Shown: positions 37,574 through 47,078, numbered from the stretch's first letter. The stretch is DNA of 64,000 nt from Paracoccus salipaludis (GCF_002287065.1 NZ_NSJZ01000006.1:1-64000), one strand, 5' to 3'. Notes: a model not told the origin generated them from the sequence alone. Numbers and translations: made by a program.

Positions 37574-39910
37574 ATGACGAAATTCTCCGATCTCAAGCTC
37601 GACCCCAAGGTTCTGCAGGCGATTGCCGAAGCGGGCTATGAGACCCCTACCCCCATCCAGGCGGGCGCCATTCCCCCGGCGCTGGAAGGCCGCGACGTGC
37701 TGGGCATCGCCCAGACCGGCACCGGCAAGACCGCCAGCTTCACCCTGCCGATGATCACCCTGCTGGGGCGCGGCCGGGCGCGGGCGCGGATGCCGCGCAG
37801 CCTCGTGCTGGCGCCGACGCGGGAACTGGCCGCGCAGGTGGCCGAGAACTTCGACACCTATGCCAAGCACACCAAGCTGACCAAGGCGCTGCTGATCGGC
37901 GGCGTGTCCTTCGGCGAGCAGGACAAGCTGATCGACCGCGGCGTGGACGTGCTGATCGCGACGCCCGGCCGCCTTCTCGACCACTTCGAGCGCGGCAAGC
38001 TGCTGCTGACGGGCGTGCAGATCATGGTCGTGGACGAGGCCGACCGGATGCTGGACATGGGCTTCATCCCCGACATCGAGCGGATCTTCCAGCTGACCCC
38101 CTTCACCCGGCAGACGCTGTTCTTCTCGGCCACCATGGCGCCCGAGATCGAGCGGATCACCGACACCTTCCTGCACGCGCCCGAGCGGATCGAGGTCGCG
38201 CGCCAGGCCACGACCAGCGAGACGATCACCCAGCGGCTGGTGGAACTGACCCCCACCCGCAGGGACCAGACCGCCAAGCAGAAGCGCGAGCTGCTGCGCG
38301 CGCTGATCGACTCGGAAGGAGAGGGGCTGAAGAACGCCATCATCTTCTGCAACCGCAAGACGGACGTGGACATCGTCGCCAAGTCGCTGAAGGCGCATGG
38401 CTATGACGCGGCGCCCATCCACGGCGACCTGGACCAGCGCGTCCGCATGGCCACGCTGGACGGCTTCCGCGAAGGCACGCTGCGCTTCCTCGTGGCCTCG
38501 GACGTGGCTGCGCGCGGGCTCGACATTCCGGCGGTCAGCCATGTCTTCAACTTCGACCTGCCCAGCCATGCCGAGGACTATGTCCACCGCATCGGCCGCA
38601 CCGGCCGTGCCGGGCGCGAGGGAACGGCCATCTCGATCGCCACGCCGTCGGACGAGAAGTACCTTTCCGCCATCGAGAACCTGGTGAAGCAGACCCTGCC
38701 CCGCGCCAGTGCGCCCGAAGGTTTCCGCCTGTCCGATGCGGCGCAGAAGCCGCCGCGGCCTGCGTCCGAGCGCGGCAATTCGCGCGGCGCGCCGACCCGC
38801 ACCCGTTCGCGCCGCAGTCCGCTGCGCGAGGAATCCGTGAAAGAACCGGTGGAGGCAGCCGAGGTGGTCGTCGAGGAAAAGCGCACGTCCGAACGTGCCC
38901 CCGAGCCGCGCGCGTCGAATGGCGGCGCCGCACGCAATGGTCGCGCCGAGGAACGCCAGGAGCGTCCGTCCGAACGCCGCGATGAGCGCCGTGACAACGG
39001 GCGTGATGACCGCCGCGACGACCGGCGCGAGCGTTATCGCGACCGCGACCGGGGGCCCTCGGTGGTCGGCATGGGCGACCACACTCCCGACTTCCTGCTG
39101 ACCAGCTTCAGCGACGCGTTGGCCGTGACCGAAGCGCGCATGGCCGCGAACGCCAACAAGCCCGCGCCGCTCGAGCCTGCGCGCGACGAGCCGAAGGCCG
39201 AAGCGCCCGCAGCGGAACCTGTTGCCGTTGCCGTTGCCGAAACCCCGCAGGCCGAGGCCCCCGAGGCTGAAGCGCCCCAGAAGCGGACCCGTACGCGCCG
39301 CAGCCGCTCGACCCGCGCGGTGGCGGAGGCCGAGACGGTTGCCGGACAGGCTGAGGCTGCGCCTTCGGGCGATGCGGCGGTGGCCGAGGTCGAGGCTGCT
39401 GCAGAGCCCGCGCCCGAAGCGCAGGCCGAGAAGCCTGCCGCCAAGAAGCGCACGACCCGCACGCGCCGCAAGTCCCCCGCCAAGGAGGCAAAGGAAAGCG
39501 CCGTCGAGGCCGCTCAGGCCGAGCCGGTGGCACCTGAGGCGGACGGGAACGCGATGCCGCAAGCTCCCGCCGGGTCCGAGGCCGAAAGCGGCGGCGCCGA
39601 TGCCGCGGCCGCTCAGGCGGACGAGGCCACGGCTTCCGCGGGCGAAACTGCCGCTCAGGCGGCGGAGGGCAGCGAGGCAACCCGCGCCGGCGCCCCGGAA
39701 TCCGCGTCGGAGGCCGTTGCCGGGATCGAGGCGGATGTCCCCCAGGACGACCGTTCCGAACCGGACGCAGCCGCCGAGCGCAACGATCACGCCCAGGCGG
39801 ACGCTGCCCTGCCCGTGGCCGGGGACGACCGTTCCGGCACCGAGGCCGAGGCTGATGCCGCGCGGGACGCCGAGCCCGCCGTCGCGGTGAACGGCGCCGA
39901 AGGCGCCTGA
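37574..39910 (+). CDS. DEAD-box RNA helicase with a long disordered C-terminal tail
   Basis: The 778-residue protein has a standard RhlE-like core in residues 1-380: Q motif TPTPIQ, Walker A AQTGTGKT (46-53), PTRELA, VVDEADRML, the SAT motif in FSATM, and HRIGRTGRAG. About 395 residues then follow with no fold: an Arg/Asp-rich stretch (RDERRDNGRDDRRDDR, about 470-495), a conserved-looking block PDFLLTSFSDAL, and long Ala/Glu/Pro repeats with two basic patches (KRTRTRRSRSTR, KKRTTRTRRKS). Such tails bind RNA and can drive condensates. ATG at 37574 fits the family start; frame is open upstream. lnt follows after eight bases. Confidence 0.93.
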   Translation: MTKFSDLKLDPKVLQAIAEAGYETPTPIQAGAIPPALEGRDVLGIAQTGTGKTASFTLPMITLLGRGRARARMPRSLVLAPTRELAAQVAENFDTYAKHTKLTKALLIGGVSFGEQDKLIDRGVDVLIATPGRLLDHFERGKLLLTGVQIMVVDEADRMLDMGFIPDIERIFQLTPFTRQTLFFSATMAPEIERITDTFLHAPERIEVARQATTSETITQRLVELTPTRRDQTAKQKRELLRALIDSEGEGLKNAIIFCNRKTDVDIVAKSLKAHGYDAAPIHGDLDQRVRMATLDGFREGTLRFLVASDVAARGLDIPAVSHVFNFDLPSHAEDYVHRIGRTGRAGREGTAISIATPSDEKYLSAIENLVKQTLPRASAPEGFRLSDAAQKPPRPASERGNSRGAPTRTRSRRSPLREESVKEPVEAAEVVVEEKRTSERAPEPRASNGGAARNGRAEERQERPSERRDERRDNGRDDRRDDRRERYRDRDRGPSVVGMGDHTPDFLLTSFSDALAVTEARMAANANKPAPLEPARDEPKAEAPAAEPVAVAVAETPQAEAPEAEAPQKRTRTRRSRSTRAVAEAETVAGQAEAAPSGDAAVAEVEAAAEPAPEAQAEKPAAKKRTTRTRRKSPAKEAKESAVEAAQAEPVAPEADGNAMPQAPAGSEAESGGADAAAAQADEATASAGETAAQAAEGSEATRAGAPESASEAVAGIEADVPQDDRSEPDAAAERNDHAQADAALPVAGDDRSGTEAEADAARDAEPAVAVNGAEGA

Positions 39911-39918
39911 TCCCGGCC

Positions 39919-41472
39919 ATGCGCCCGGCCGAGGCGTCGCTTGCCCCCCCGCGGCCGCGCCTCGCCCGGCGCGGCGCGCTCGGCTGGATCGCGGCGGATA
40001 TCACCATCGGCCTTGCCGCCGCCCTGGGCCAGGCCCCTTGGGGGCTGTGGCCGCTGACGGTGCTGGCGCTGGCGGCAACGCTGTGGCGCGTGGGCCGGGC
40101 GCCCTCGGCCCGCGCCGCCGCGCTGCAGGCGCTGGTCATCGGCACCGGGCATTTCGCGCTGGCGCTGTTCTGGATCATCCAGCCCTTCCTTGTGGAAGCC
40201 GAGATCTATGGCTGGATGTCCCCCTTTGCCCTCGTGCTGACGGCGGCGGGCGGCGGGCTGTTCTGGGCCATTCCGTCCTGGGCCGCGCATCGGCTGGGCT
40301 GGGACGCGCGCAGCCGCCTCGGCGCGGTCGCGCTGGCCCTCCTGATCTCGGACTGGCTGCGAGGCTGGATCTTCACCGGCTTTCCCTGGGCTTTGACGGG
40401 CCATGTGTGGATCGACACGCCAGCGGGGCAACTTGCCGCCTGGTTCGGGGCGATGGGTCTTTCGGCGCTGACGCTGGCGGCGGCGCTGCTGCTTGCCCTT
40501 GGCGCGGCAGATCGCCGCCCCCTGCACGGGCTGGCCAGCGCGGCCATGCTGGTCGCCGCCGCATGGTTTGCGGGGCTCGCCCGGCTGGACCAGCCGCTGC
40601 CGCCTGACCGGCCCGAGATCATCCGCCTTGTGCAGCCGAACGCCGACCAGACCCTCAAGTGGAGCCCCGAGTGGGCGCCCGTCTTCTACCAGCGCCTGAC
40701 GGAGCTCTCGGCCCTGCCGCTGAAGCCGGAAATGGGGATCGGCTTCCCCGACGCGGTGGTCTGGCCCGAAACGGCCGTGCCCTTCCTGCTGGAGGACGCC
40801 GGGCCCGTGCTGGCCGACATTGCGCTGTCCTCGGGCGCGCCCACGATCACCGGCATCCAGCGCAGCGAGGGCGCCGCCTGGTTCAACAGCCTGGCCGAAT
40901 TCACCGCCGATGCCCGCATCGGAACGGTTTACGACAAGTTCCACCTGGTTCCCTTTGGCGAATACATCCCCTGGGGCGATGCGCTGGCGCGCTTCGGCAT
41001 CACCGCCTTCGCGGCGCAACATGGCAACGGCTACAGCTCGGGCCCCGGTCCGCAGGTCCTGAAGCTGGAGGGACTGCCCCCCTTCCAGCCGATGATCTGC
41101 TACGAGGCGATCTTCGAGCGCCACCTGATCCGCGCCGAACGCCCGGCCTGGATCCTGCAGATCACCAACGACGCCTGGTTCGGCACCTGGTCGGGCCCCT
41201 ACCAGCACCTCGCGCAGGCGCGGCTGCGGGCGATGCAGTCGGGGCTGCCGGTCCTGCGCGCGGCCAACACCGGTGTCTCGGCGGCCATCGACGCGCAGGG
41301 CCGCATCCGCGCCACCCTGCCGCTGAACCAGGCGGGCGTGATCGATGCACGCCTGCCCGGCGCCCTGCCCCCGACGCTGTGGTGGCGCTGGGGCGATGCG
41401 CCGATGCTGGGGCTGATGGCCGCGGCGCTGGCTGTGCTGGCATTTGGCCGCAGGCGCAAGACATTGACGTGA
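39919..41472 (+). CDS. lnt: Apolipoprotein N-acyltransferase
   Basis: The 517-residue inner-membrane enzyme adds the third acyl chain to lipoproteins. Several membrane helices (about 20-190) precede a nitrilase-like periplasmic domain with the triad E284 (WPETAVPF), K340 (YDKFHLVPFGEY) and C394 (MICYEAIF). A final helix lies near residue 495. It is eight bases after the helicase gene, so likely co-transcribed. The metK riboswitch lies immediately downstream, in its own 3' region. Confidence 0.96.
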   Translation: MRPAEASLAPPRPRLARRGALGWIAADITIGLAAALGQAPWGLWPLTVLALAATLWRVGRAPSARAAALQALVIGTGHFALALFWIIQPFLVEAEIYGWMSPFALVLTAAGGGLFWAIPSWAAHRLGWDARSRLGAVALALLISDWLRGWIFTGFPWALTGHVWIDTPAGQLAAWFGAMGLSALTLAAALLLALGAADRRPLHGLASAAMLVAAAWFAGLARLDQPLPPDRPEIIRLVQPNADQTLKWSPEWAPVFYQRLTELSALPLKPEMGIGFPDAVVWPETAVPFLLEDAGPVLADIALSSGAPTITGIQRSEGAAWFNSLAEFTADARIGTVYDKFHLVPFGEYIPWGDALARFGITAFAAQHGNGYSSGPGPQVLKLEGLPPFQPMICYEAIFERHLIRAERPAWILQITNDAWFGTWSGPYQHLAQARLRAMQSGLPVLRAANTGVSAAIDAQGRIRATLPLNQAGVIDARLPGALPPTLWWRWGDAPMLGLMAAALAVLAFGRRRKTLT

Positions 41473-41500
41473 AAGGGCCACTCGCGTAGGCCAGTTCCTG

Positions 41501-41553
41501 ACCCCCACAACGGCTTCCTGGCGTGGCGCGGTCTTGAACCCAATGGAGCGATC
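41501..41553 (+). promoter_or_regulatory. SAM/SAH riboswitch in the metK leader
   Basis: The core CCACAACGGCTTCCTGGCGTGG (split here as CCACAACGGC, TTCCTGG, CGTGG; 41505-41526) followed by AATGGAGC (41542-41549) matches the SAM-SAH class, known from Rhodobacterales metK leaders. CCAC (41505-41508) pairs with GTGG (41523-41526) to form the stem, and GCTTC in the loop pairs with GGAGC (41545-41549) to close an H-type pseudoknot. GGAGC is also the metK ribosome binding site, five bases before the ATG. Bound SAM or SAH should therefore block translation initiation. Confidence 0.92.
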
Positions 41554-42720
41554 ATGTCCCGTCAGAACTACGTCTTCACCTCCGAGTCCGTCTCGGAAGG
41601 GCATCCTGATAAACTGTGCGACCAGATTTCTGACGCGGTTCTTGACGCGCTGCTGGCCGAGGAACCCGCCGCCCGCGTCGCCTGCGAGGCCTTCGCCACC
41701 ACCGCGACGGTCGTGATCGGCGGCGAGATCGGCCTCAAGGACGAGGCCCGGCTGGCGCAGGTGATGGGCGACGTGCCCGAGATCGCCCGCGCCGTGATCC
41801 GCGACATCGGCTACGAGCAGGAGAAGTTCCACTGGAACACCTGCCACGTGCTGAACTTCCTGCACCAGCAGTCGGCCCATATCTGGCAGGGCGTGGGCAA
41901 CGGCGGCGCCGGCGACCAAGGGATCATGTTCGGCTATGCCGTGAACGAGACGCCCGAGCTGATGCCCGCGCCGATCCAGTATTCGCACGCGATCCTGCGC
42001 CGTCTGGCCGAGGCCCGGAAGTCAGGCGCGGAACCGACGCTCGGCCCCGATGCCAAGTCGCAGCTGTCCCTGCGCTACGAGGACGGCAAGCCCGTCGAGG
42101 TCACGCAGATCGTCGTCAGCCACCAGCACAAGGACGAGGCGCAGACCTCGGACGACATCCGCGCCATCGTGGAACCCTATGTGCGCGAGGTGCTGCCGCA
42201 GGGCTGGCTGACCGGGAACACGGTCTGGCACGTCAATCCGACCGGCAAGTTCGTCATCGGCGGCCCTGACGGGGACGCGGGACTGACGGGGCGCAAGATC
42301 ATCGTGGACACCTATGGCGGCGCGGCACCGCATGGCGGCGGCGCCTTCTCGGGCAAGGACCCGACCAAGGTCGACCGCTCGGCCGCCTATGCGGCGCGCT
42401 ACCTGGCGAAGAACGTCGTGGCGGCGGGCCTTGCCGATCGCTGCGTGATCCAGCTGAGCTATGCCATTGGCGTGGCGCGGCCCCTGTCCATCTATGCCGA
42501 CACCTTCGGCACCGGGAAGGTGCCCGACGCGCAGATCGAGAAGGCCGTGGCCGAGGTCATGGAGCTGACGCCCCAGGGCATCCGCGACCAGCTGGACCTG
42601 TGCAAGCCGATCTATCGCCGCACCGCGGCCTATGGCCATTTCGGCCGCAAGCCCGAAGCGGACGGCGGTTTCAGCTGGGAACGCACGGACCTGGTCGAGG
42701 CTTTGAAGAAGGCCGTCTGA
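41554..42720 (+). CDS. metK: S-adenosylmethionine synthetase
   Basis: MetK makes SAM from methionine and ATP. The 388-residue protein shows [20 protein letters not shown] with the ATP-binding histidine, [32 protein letters not shown], and the lysine-rich [19 protein letters not shown]. It is controlled by the SAM/SAH riboswitch overlapping its ribosome binding site, a feedback loop on its own product. A strong terminator follows. Confidence 0.98.
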   Translation: MSRQNYVFTSESVSEGHPDKLCDQISDAVLDALLAEEPAARVACEAFATTATVVIGGEIGLKDEARLAQVMGDVPEIARAVIRDIGYEQEKFHWNTCHVLNFLHQQSAHIWQGVGNGGAGDQGIMFGYAVNETPELMPAPIQYSHAILRRLAEARKSGAEPTLGPDAKSQLSLRYEDGKPVEVTQIVVSHQHKDEAQTSDDIRAIVEPYVREVLPQGWLTGNTVWHVNPTGKFVIGGPDGDAGLTGRKIIVDTYGGAAPHGGGAFSGKDPTKVDRSAAYAARYLAKNVVAAGLADRCVIQLSYAIGVARPLSIYADTFGTGKVPDAQIEKAVAEVMELTPQGIRDQLDLCKPIYRRTAAYGHFGRKPEADGGFSWERTDLVEALKKAV

Positions 42721-42740
42721 TCCCCTCGGAACGTCAGCAG

Positions 42741-42775
42741 AAAGGCCCGCCGGAAACATCCGCGCGGGCCTTTTT
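42741..42775 (+). terminator. Rho-independent terminator after metK
   Basis: AAAGGCCCGC and GCGGGCCTTT form a 10-bp stem around a 13-base loop and end in five T residues, 20 bases after the stop. The A-tract on the left also makes it usable from the opposite strand, where the acylase-family gene ends. Confidence 0.92.
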
Positions 42776-42825
42776 CCGTCCCGGGCCGCCGATGCCGGGC
42801 CATCCCGGCATGCGGGGGCTTCCTT

Positions 42826-45450
42826 CTACTCGGCCGGGGACAGCACCGTGATCCCCCGTGCGCCCGCGCGGGCAAGCGTCGGGTCCAGCGACATCGTCAC
42901 GTATTCGCCGCGCCGCCAGCGTTCGGACAGGTCGTCGTAATGGCGCGACAGGGGATGCCCGGACTGTCCCGTGGCGATCACGAAGACCGAGCTGTCCGGG
43001 TCCGCAAGATCATAGACGCCGCGATAACCCGCGCCTCCGACGGCGGCCCAGGGGTTTTCCTCGGCGCCCAGAACCGGTGCGCGCGCGATGCTGGAGCCGT
43101 CGCCCGAGGTGGGTTGCACCAGGCTGACGACCCAGTTCAGGATCGGCATCCGCCCCAGTGCGGGATGGTCGTGGCGCGCGACATGCGCATCGCCCCAGCG
43201 CCAGCTTTCGACATCCGGGCCGAAGCGCGCCGAAAGGTCGATCAGGGCCGCGTCCAGCGCCTGCCGGGCAATGGTGGCGCAGTCCTCGACCGGGGCCGAC
43301 TGGACCACGTCGCACCAGGCGGCGGCACCGTCGGTATTGCGGAAGACACGCTCGATGAAGGCGGGGCGCAGGCGACCCGCCAGTTGGGTCGCCAGACCGC
43401 CAAGCTCGTCATGCGTCAGCCGTTCCTGAAGGCGGCGCATCCAGGCGGAATAGATCAGCGGCTCGGGCAGATGCTCGCCCATGTTGCCGTCCCATTCGGC
43501 CAGCAGCGCCAGGGCGTCCTGCCGCTGCCGCTCGGGCGTGCCCGGGGCGGCGGGCTCGCCCGTGAACCACAGGTTCGCCCCCACCAGCGGCAGAAGCGCG
43601 CGGGCCGCCGGGCTGACGGTGTCGAGCTGCGCATCGATGAAGCTGTCGCGCGAGTGGATCTCGCGCAGGGCCAGCAGGCGCGACAGCCGCGACAGCCGCA
43701 GCGGATCGTCGCGGTCATGGCCGAGGCTTTCGGGGACCGGGGGCGCGATCTCGGGCGTCGCGGCATCGGAACCGGCCGCGCTCCCGGCAGGGCCGGCCTG
43801 CGGCTCCTGCGAGGGAACGCCCGCCGCGATCGGAACCACCGCCACCCCGGCGGCCGGCACCGTTGGCTGGGCGGGCGGCGGGATCAGCGCCGTTCCGGCA
43901 CCCACCGCCGTTTCGGCGCCAGTGGCGGCCACGATGCCCTGCAGGGGTGAGGTCACGCGCAGCGGGGCGTCGGATGGCAGCGGCTCGAGCCAGCGGGCGC
44001 GCGCGTCGCGGCCCGGCGCAGGCATCCGGCCGCCCGTGGGATGATCCGCCGGGCGGCGCGGGATCGTTCCTGCCAGCACCTGCGCCACGCCCTTGGCATC
44101 TGCCAGCGTGACCTCGACCGCCGGGGCCACGATGCCGGCGACGGCCCGCTGCGCCTGTCCGCGATCGGTGGACTGCATCAACGCGATCAGGGCGGTCATG
44201 GTCGTGTCCTGTTCGGACAGGCCGGTCCAGCGCAGCGAGGGAACGTAGCCGGCGGGCGTCACCTCGGCCAGGCCCAGGTGCGCAGGCGGAATGACGGGGC
44301 CCGCGTCGCTTTCGCGCAGGGTGATGCGGCGGTCCTCGGCGTCCAGCACGCGGATCACCTCCTGCCGCGTGGCAAAGTCGCGCCAGCCCCCGTCGGCCAG
44401 GTAGCGGTCGGGGGCGCCGGGCTGGACCTCCTCCATCACGATGTCCTGGTCGTCCACCCAGGCGGGCGTCAGCCCCCAAGCAAGGCCGGGATTGCGTCCC
44501 GTCAGGATCGCGGGAATGCCGGGGATCGTCCCGCCGATGACGCTGCCCGCCTGCAGGTCCATCCGCGCCAGGTACCACAGCGACGGCGTCGTCAGCGCGA
44601 CATGGGGGTCGTTGGCCAGCAGCGGTGCGCCTGCGGCCGTGCGCTCGGGCGCGGCGGCGAAGGCGTTGGCGGTGGCGCCGCGCCCCACGCCCACGTAGCC
44701 CACCAGCGACGCGAACCAGTCCGGCGCCGCTTCCTCGGCCGGGGTCACGAAGCGCGCGCCCCCGCCGAACAGCGACGCATAGGGCGGCAGCGGCGGCTCG
44801 CCCACGCCGCCCGTCAGATCGCCTGCCCGCTCAGGCACCGCCAGCGAGACGCGCGCCCGCGTCACCTCGGCCGCGACCTGCCCCGAGGCCCCTGCCGCCA
44901 CCAGCTTCAGGATCGCCAGCGAATCCGCAGGCTGCCAATAGGCGATGTCGCCGGGCAGCAGGAAGAACTCGGGCGCGCCTCGTCCCAGGGCGCCCTTGTT
45001 CACCTGCTCGACCCAGGCATTCACCCCGTCCGCATAGGCCTGCAGCGCGGCGCGGGTCGGCTCGTCCTGTGCCTCCAGCGACGCCTCGGCGTTCCGCCAC
45101 AGCCCCAGCCGGCGGGAAAGGTCGTCGGCCGCATAGGCGCGTTCGCCGAACATCTCGGCCAGCCGCCCCTGCGCCGCGCGCCGCAGAACGACCATCTGGA
45201 ACAAGCGGTCCTGCGCATGGGCAAATCCCAGCGCGAAGAAGGCGTCGTGATCGGTCGTGGCCAGGATGTGGGGGACGTTCTCGGTCGTGCGGACGATCTC
45301 GACCCGCTGCTCGATCCCCGGCAACGCCAGTTGGGCGTCATAGTCCGGCAGCGAGCGGACGGCGAAATACCAGGCCAGCACCGCCGCCCCGACGAAGCCG
45401 ATCATCAGGCCGATGGTCAGCCGGACCAGCCAGCGAAACAGCGAGAGCAT
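42826..45450 (-). CDS. Divergent penicillin-acylase-family protein
   Basis: The 874-residue protein belongs to the penicillin amidase family of Ntn hydrolases. An N-terminal membrane anchor or signal (LVRLTIGLMIGFVGAAVLAWYF split over residues 8-30) is followed by the family blocks ILATTDHDAFFALGFAHAQD, then PLLANDPHVALTTPSLWYLA, GTIPGIPAILTGRNPGLAWG. At the autoprocessing site, where GSN is usual, the protein reads GATANAF, placing Thr260 at the nucleophile position. The later GIVAATGAE replaces the usual ANN segment, and about 60 Ala/Pro/Gly-rich residues follow it. Activity is therefore uncertain; known members deacylate beta-lactams or homoserine lactones. The start at 45450 gives the signal; longer frames do not. 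Confidence 0.85.
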   Translation of the reverse strand: MLSLFRWLVRLTIGLMIGFVGAAVLAWYFAVRSLPDYDAQLALPGIEQRVEIVRTTENVPHILATTDHDAFFALGFAHAQDRLFQMVVLRRAAQGRLAEMFGERAYAADDLSRRLGLWRNAEASLEAQDEPTRAALQAYADGVNAWVEQVNKGALGRGAPEFFLLPGDIAYWQPADSLAILKLVAAGASGQVAAEVTRARVSLAVPERAGDLTGGVGEPPLPPYASLFGGGARFVTPAEEAAPDWFASLVGYVGVGRGATANAFAAAPERTAAGAPLLANDPHVALTTPSLWYLARMDLQAGSVIGGTIPGIPAILTGRNPGLAWGLTPAWVDDQDIVMEEVQPGAPDRYLADGGWRDFATRQEVIRVLDAEDRRITLRESDAGPVIPPAHLGLAEVTPAGYVPSLRWTGLSEQDTTMTALIALMQSTDRGQAQRAVAGIVAPAVEVTLADAKGVAQVLAGTIPRRPADHPTGGRMPAPGRDARARWLEPLPSDAPLRVTSPLQGIVAATGAETAVGAGTALIPPPAQPTVPAAGVAVVPIAAGVPSQEPQAGPAGSAAGSDAATPEIAPPVPESLGHDRDDPLRLSRLSRLLALREIHSRDSFIDAQLDTVSPAARALLPLVGANLWFTGEPAAPGTPERQRQDALALLAEWDGNMGEHLPEPLIYSAWMRRLQERLTHDELGGLATQLAGRLRPAFIERVFRNTDGAAAWCDVVQSAPVEDCATIARQALDAALIDLSARFGPDVESWRWGDAHVARHDHPALGRMPILNWVVSLVQPTSGDGSSIARAPVLGAEENPWAAVGGAGYRGVYDLADPDSSVFVIATGQSGHPLSRHYDDLSERWRRGEYVTMSLDPTLARAGARGITVLSPAE

Positions 45451-45572
45451 GAGGGGCGGAGGTCCTTGAAAACGAGGGCCGCCGGTTGACCGGGGCACGG
45501 GGGCAATGGAATGTGCATGGCTGATAGGGCAGGCACGACGGCTTTTCAACGCGGCAGACCGGGAGATATTCG

Positions 45573-46439
45573 ATGGCGCGAGTGGCATTCTTGGGACTGG
45601 GCGTTATGGGCTTTCCAATGGCAGGCCACCTGGCTGCCGCGGGGCATGAGGTGACGGTCTACAACCGCACCCCGGCCAAGGCCGAGGCCTGGTCCACGCG
45701 CCACAAGGGCCGGCACGCGACAACGCCGCGCGCCGCCGCCAAGGGCGCCGAGTTCGTAATGGCCTGCGTGGGCAACGACGACGATCTGCGGCAGGTCTGC
45801 ACCGGTGAGGACGGCGCCTTCGCGGGCATGACAAAGGGCGCGATCTTCGTCGATCACACCACCGTGTCCGCGCAGGTCACGCGCGAACTGTCGCAGGTCG
45901 CGCGTAACGCAGGCTTCGGCTTCGTGGACGCGCCCGTATCGGGCGGCCAGGCCGGGGCCGAGAACGGCCAGCTGTCCATCATGTGCGGCGGCTCGCCCGA
46001 GGATTACGCCGCAGCCGAGCCGGTCATGGCCGCCTATGCGCGCATCTGCCGCCGGATGGGCGACAGCGGTGCGGGGCAGCTGACCAAGATGTGCAACCAG
46101 ATCGCCATTGCCGGGGTGGTGCAGGGCCTGGCCGAGTCGCTGAACTTCGCCGAGCGCGCGGGCCTGTCCATTCCCGAGGTGGTCGAGGTCATCAGCCAGG
46201 GCGCGGCCGGAAGCTGGCAGATGCAGAACCGTCACAAGTCCATGGCCGAGGGCAAGTTCGACTTCGGCTTCGCCGTGGACTGGATGCGCAAGGACCTTGG
46301 GATCTGCCTTTCCACCGCCGACGAGACGGGTGCCAGCCTGCCCGTCACCGCGCTGGTGGACCAGTTCTACAAGGACGTGCAGCAGATGGGGGGCGGACGC
46401 TGGGACACCTCGTCCCTGATCGCCCGGCTGCGGCGATGA
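45573..46439 (+). CDS. 3-hydroxyisobutyrate dehydrogenase-family oxidoreductase
   Basis: The 288-residue protein is a beta-hydroxyacid dehydrogenase: cofactor motif GLGVMGFPMAGHL at the start, VYNRTPAKAEAW after strand two (suggesting NADPH), the substrate block VDAPVSGGQAGAENGQLSIMCGG, and the catalytic-lysine block LTKMCNQIAIAG. Possible substrates include 3-hydroxyisobutyrate, tartronate semialdehyde and similar acids; none can be chosen. Its stop overlaps the cupin gene start by four bases (ATGA). It is divergent from the acylase-family gene with about 120 bases between. Confidence 0.9.
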   Translation: MARVAFLGLGVMGFPMAGHLAAAGHEVTVYNRTPAKAEAWSTRHKGRHATTPRAAAKGAEFVMACVGNDDDLRQVCTGEDGAFAGMTKGAIFVDHTTVSAQVTRELSQVARNAGFGFVDAPVSGGQAGAENGQLSIMCGGSPEDYAAAEPVMAAYARICRRMGDSGAGQLTKMCNQIAIAGVVQGLAESLNFAERAGLSIPEVVEVISQGAAGSWQMQNRHKSMAEGKFDFGFAVDWMRKDLGICLSTADETGASLPVTALVDQFYKDVQQMGGGRWDTSSLIARLRR

Positions 46440-46843
46440 ACGGCCCGATCATCCACAAGGGCGCGGGCGAGCCGCGCCCCGAATGGTTCGAGGAAACCTT
46501 TGCGGCGAACGGCTGGAGCGGATCGTGGCGCAACGGTGTCTATGACTGGCACCATTACCACGCGACCACGCACGAGGTGCTGGGCTGCCATGCCGGCTGG
46601 GCCGACATCCAGCTTGGCGGTCCCCAGGGCGAGATCCACCGGATCGAGGCCGGTGATGTTGTCGTGATTCCCGCGGGCCTCGCCCATCGCAACTGCGGCC
46701 AGAGCGAGGACTTCTCGGTGGTCGGCGCGTATCCCGGCGGCCTCACCCCCGACATGCAGGAGGGCGAGGGCGATCCCTCCATCGCCCTGCCCCGGCCCGA
46801 CTGCGACCCGGTGCTGGGCCGGGGGCGCGGCTTTGCCGCCTGA
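46436..46843 (+). CDS. Cupin-domain protein
   Basis: The 135-residue protein has the cupin beta-barrel pattern: YDWHHYHATTHEVLGCHAGW supplies the histidines and glutamate of the metal site, then IEAGDVVVIPAGLAHRNCG carries the second motif with its histidine. Similar proteins are sugar-binding or dioxygenase-like, and the function is unknown. Start overlaps the dehydrogenase stop, and its own end overlaps the next gene, so all three are translated from one message. Confidence 0.85.
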   Translation: MNGPIIHKGAGEPRPEWFEETFAANGWSGSWRNGVYDWHHYHATTHEVLGCHAGWADIQLGGPQGEIHRIEAGDVVVIPAGLAHRNCGQSEDFSVVGAYPGGLTPDMQEGEGDPSIALPRPDCDPVLGRGRGFAA

Positions 46844-47078
46844 CCTGCCCGCAGGTTTCACGCCCTACCCCAACCCGGATTCGGGCGTCGCCGCCTATCG
46901 GATCGGGCGCGACCACATCGACGTGGCTTTTCGGGAAGGTGGCATCTACCGCTATTCCGTCCTGTCGGCGGGACGCACGAATCTGGACGAGATGGCCCGG
47001 CTGGCTCGCGCGGGCGCAGGGCTCGCGACATTCATCAGCCGCGTGACCTATCATCTCTACGAGCAGCGGTTGGAATAA
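46833..47078 (+). CDS. Small KTSC-like protein, tentative
   Basis: The 81-residue frame starts at a TTG inside the cupin gene, 11 bases before that gene's stop. The sequence YRIGRDHIDVAFREGGIYRY resembles KTSC-type domains (a short beta hairpin with F-x-x-G-x-Y-x-Y), and ISRVTYHLYEQRLE ends it. Composition is protein-like and it lies at the end of a translationally coupled operon. The start codon and the family are both uncertain. Confidence 0.55.
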   Translation: MPPDLPAGFTPYPNPDSGVAAYRIGRDHIDVAFREGGIYRYSVLSAGRTNLDEMARLARAGAGLATFISRVTYHLYEQRLE

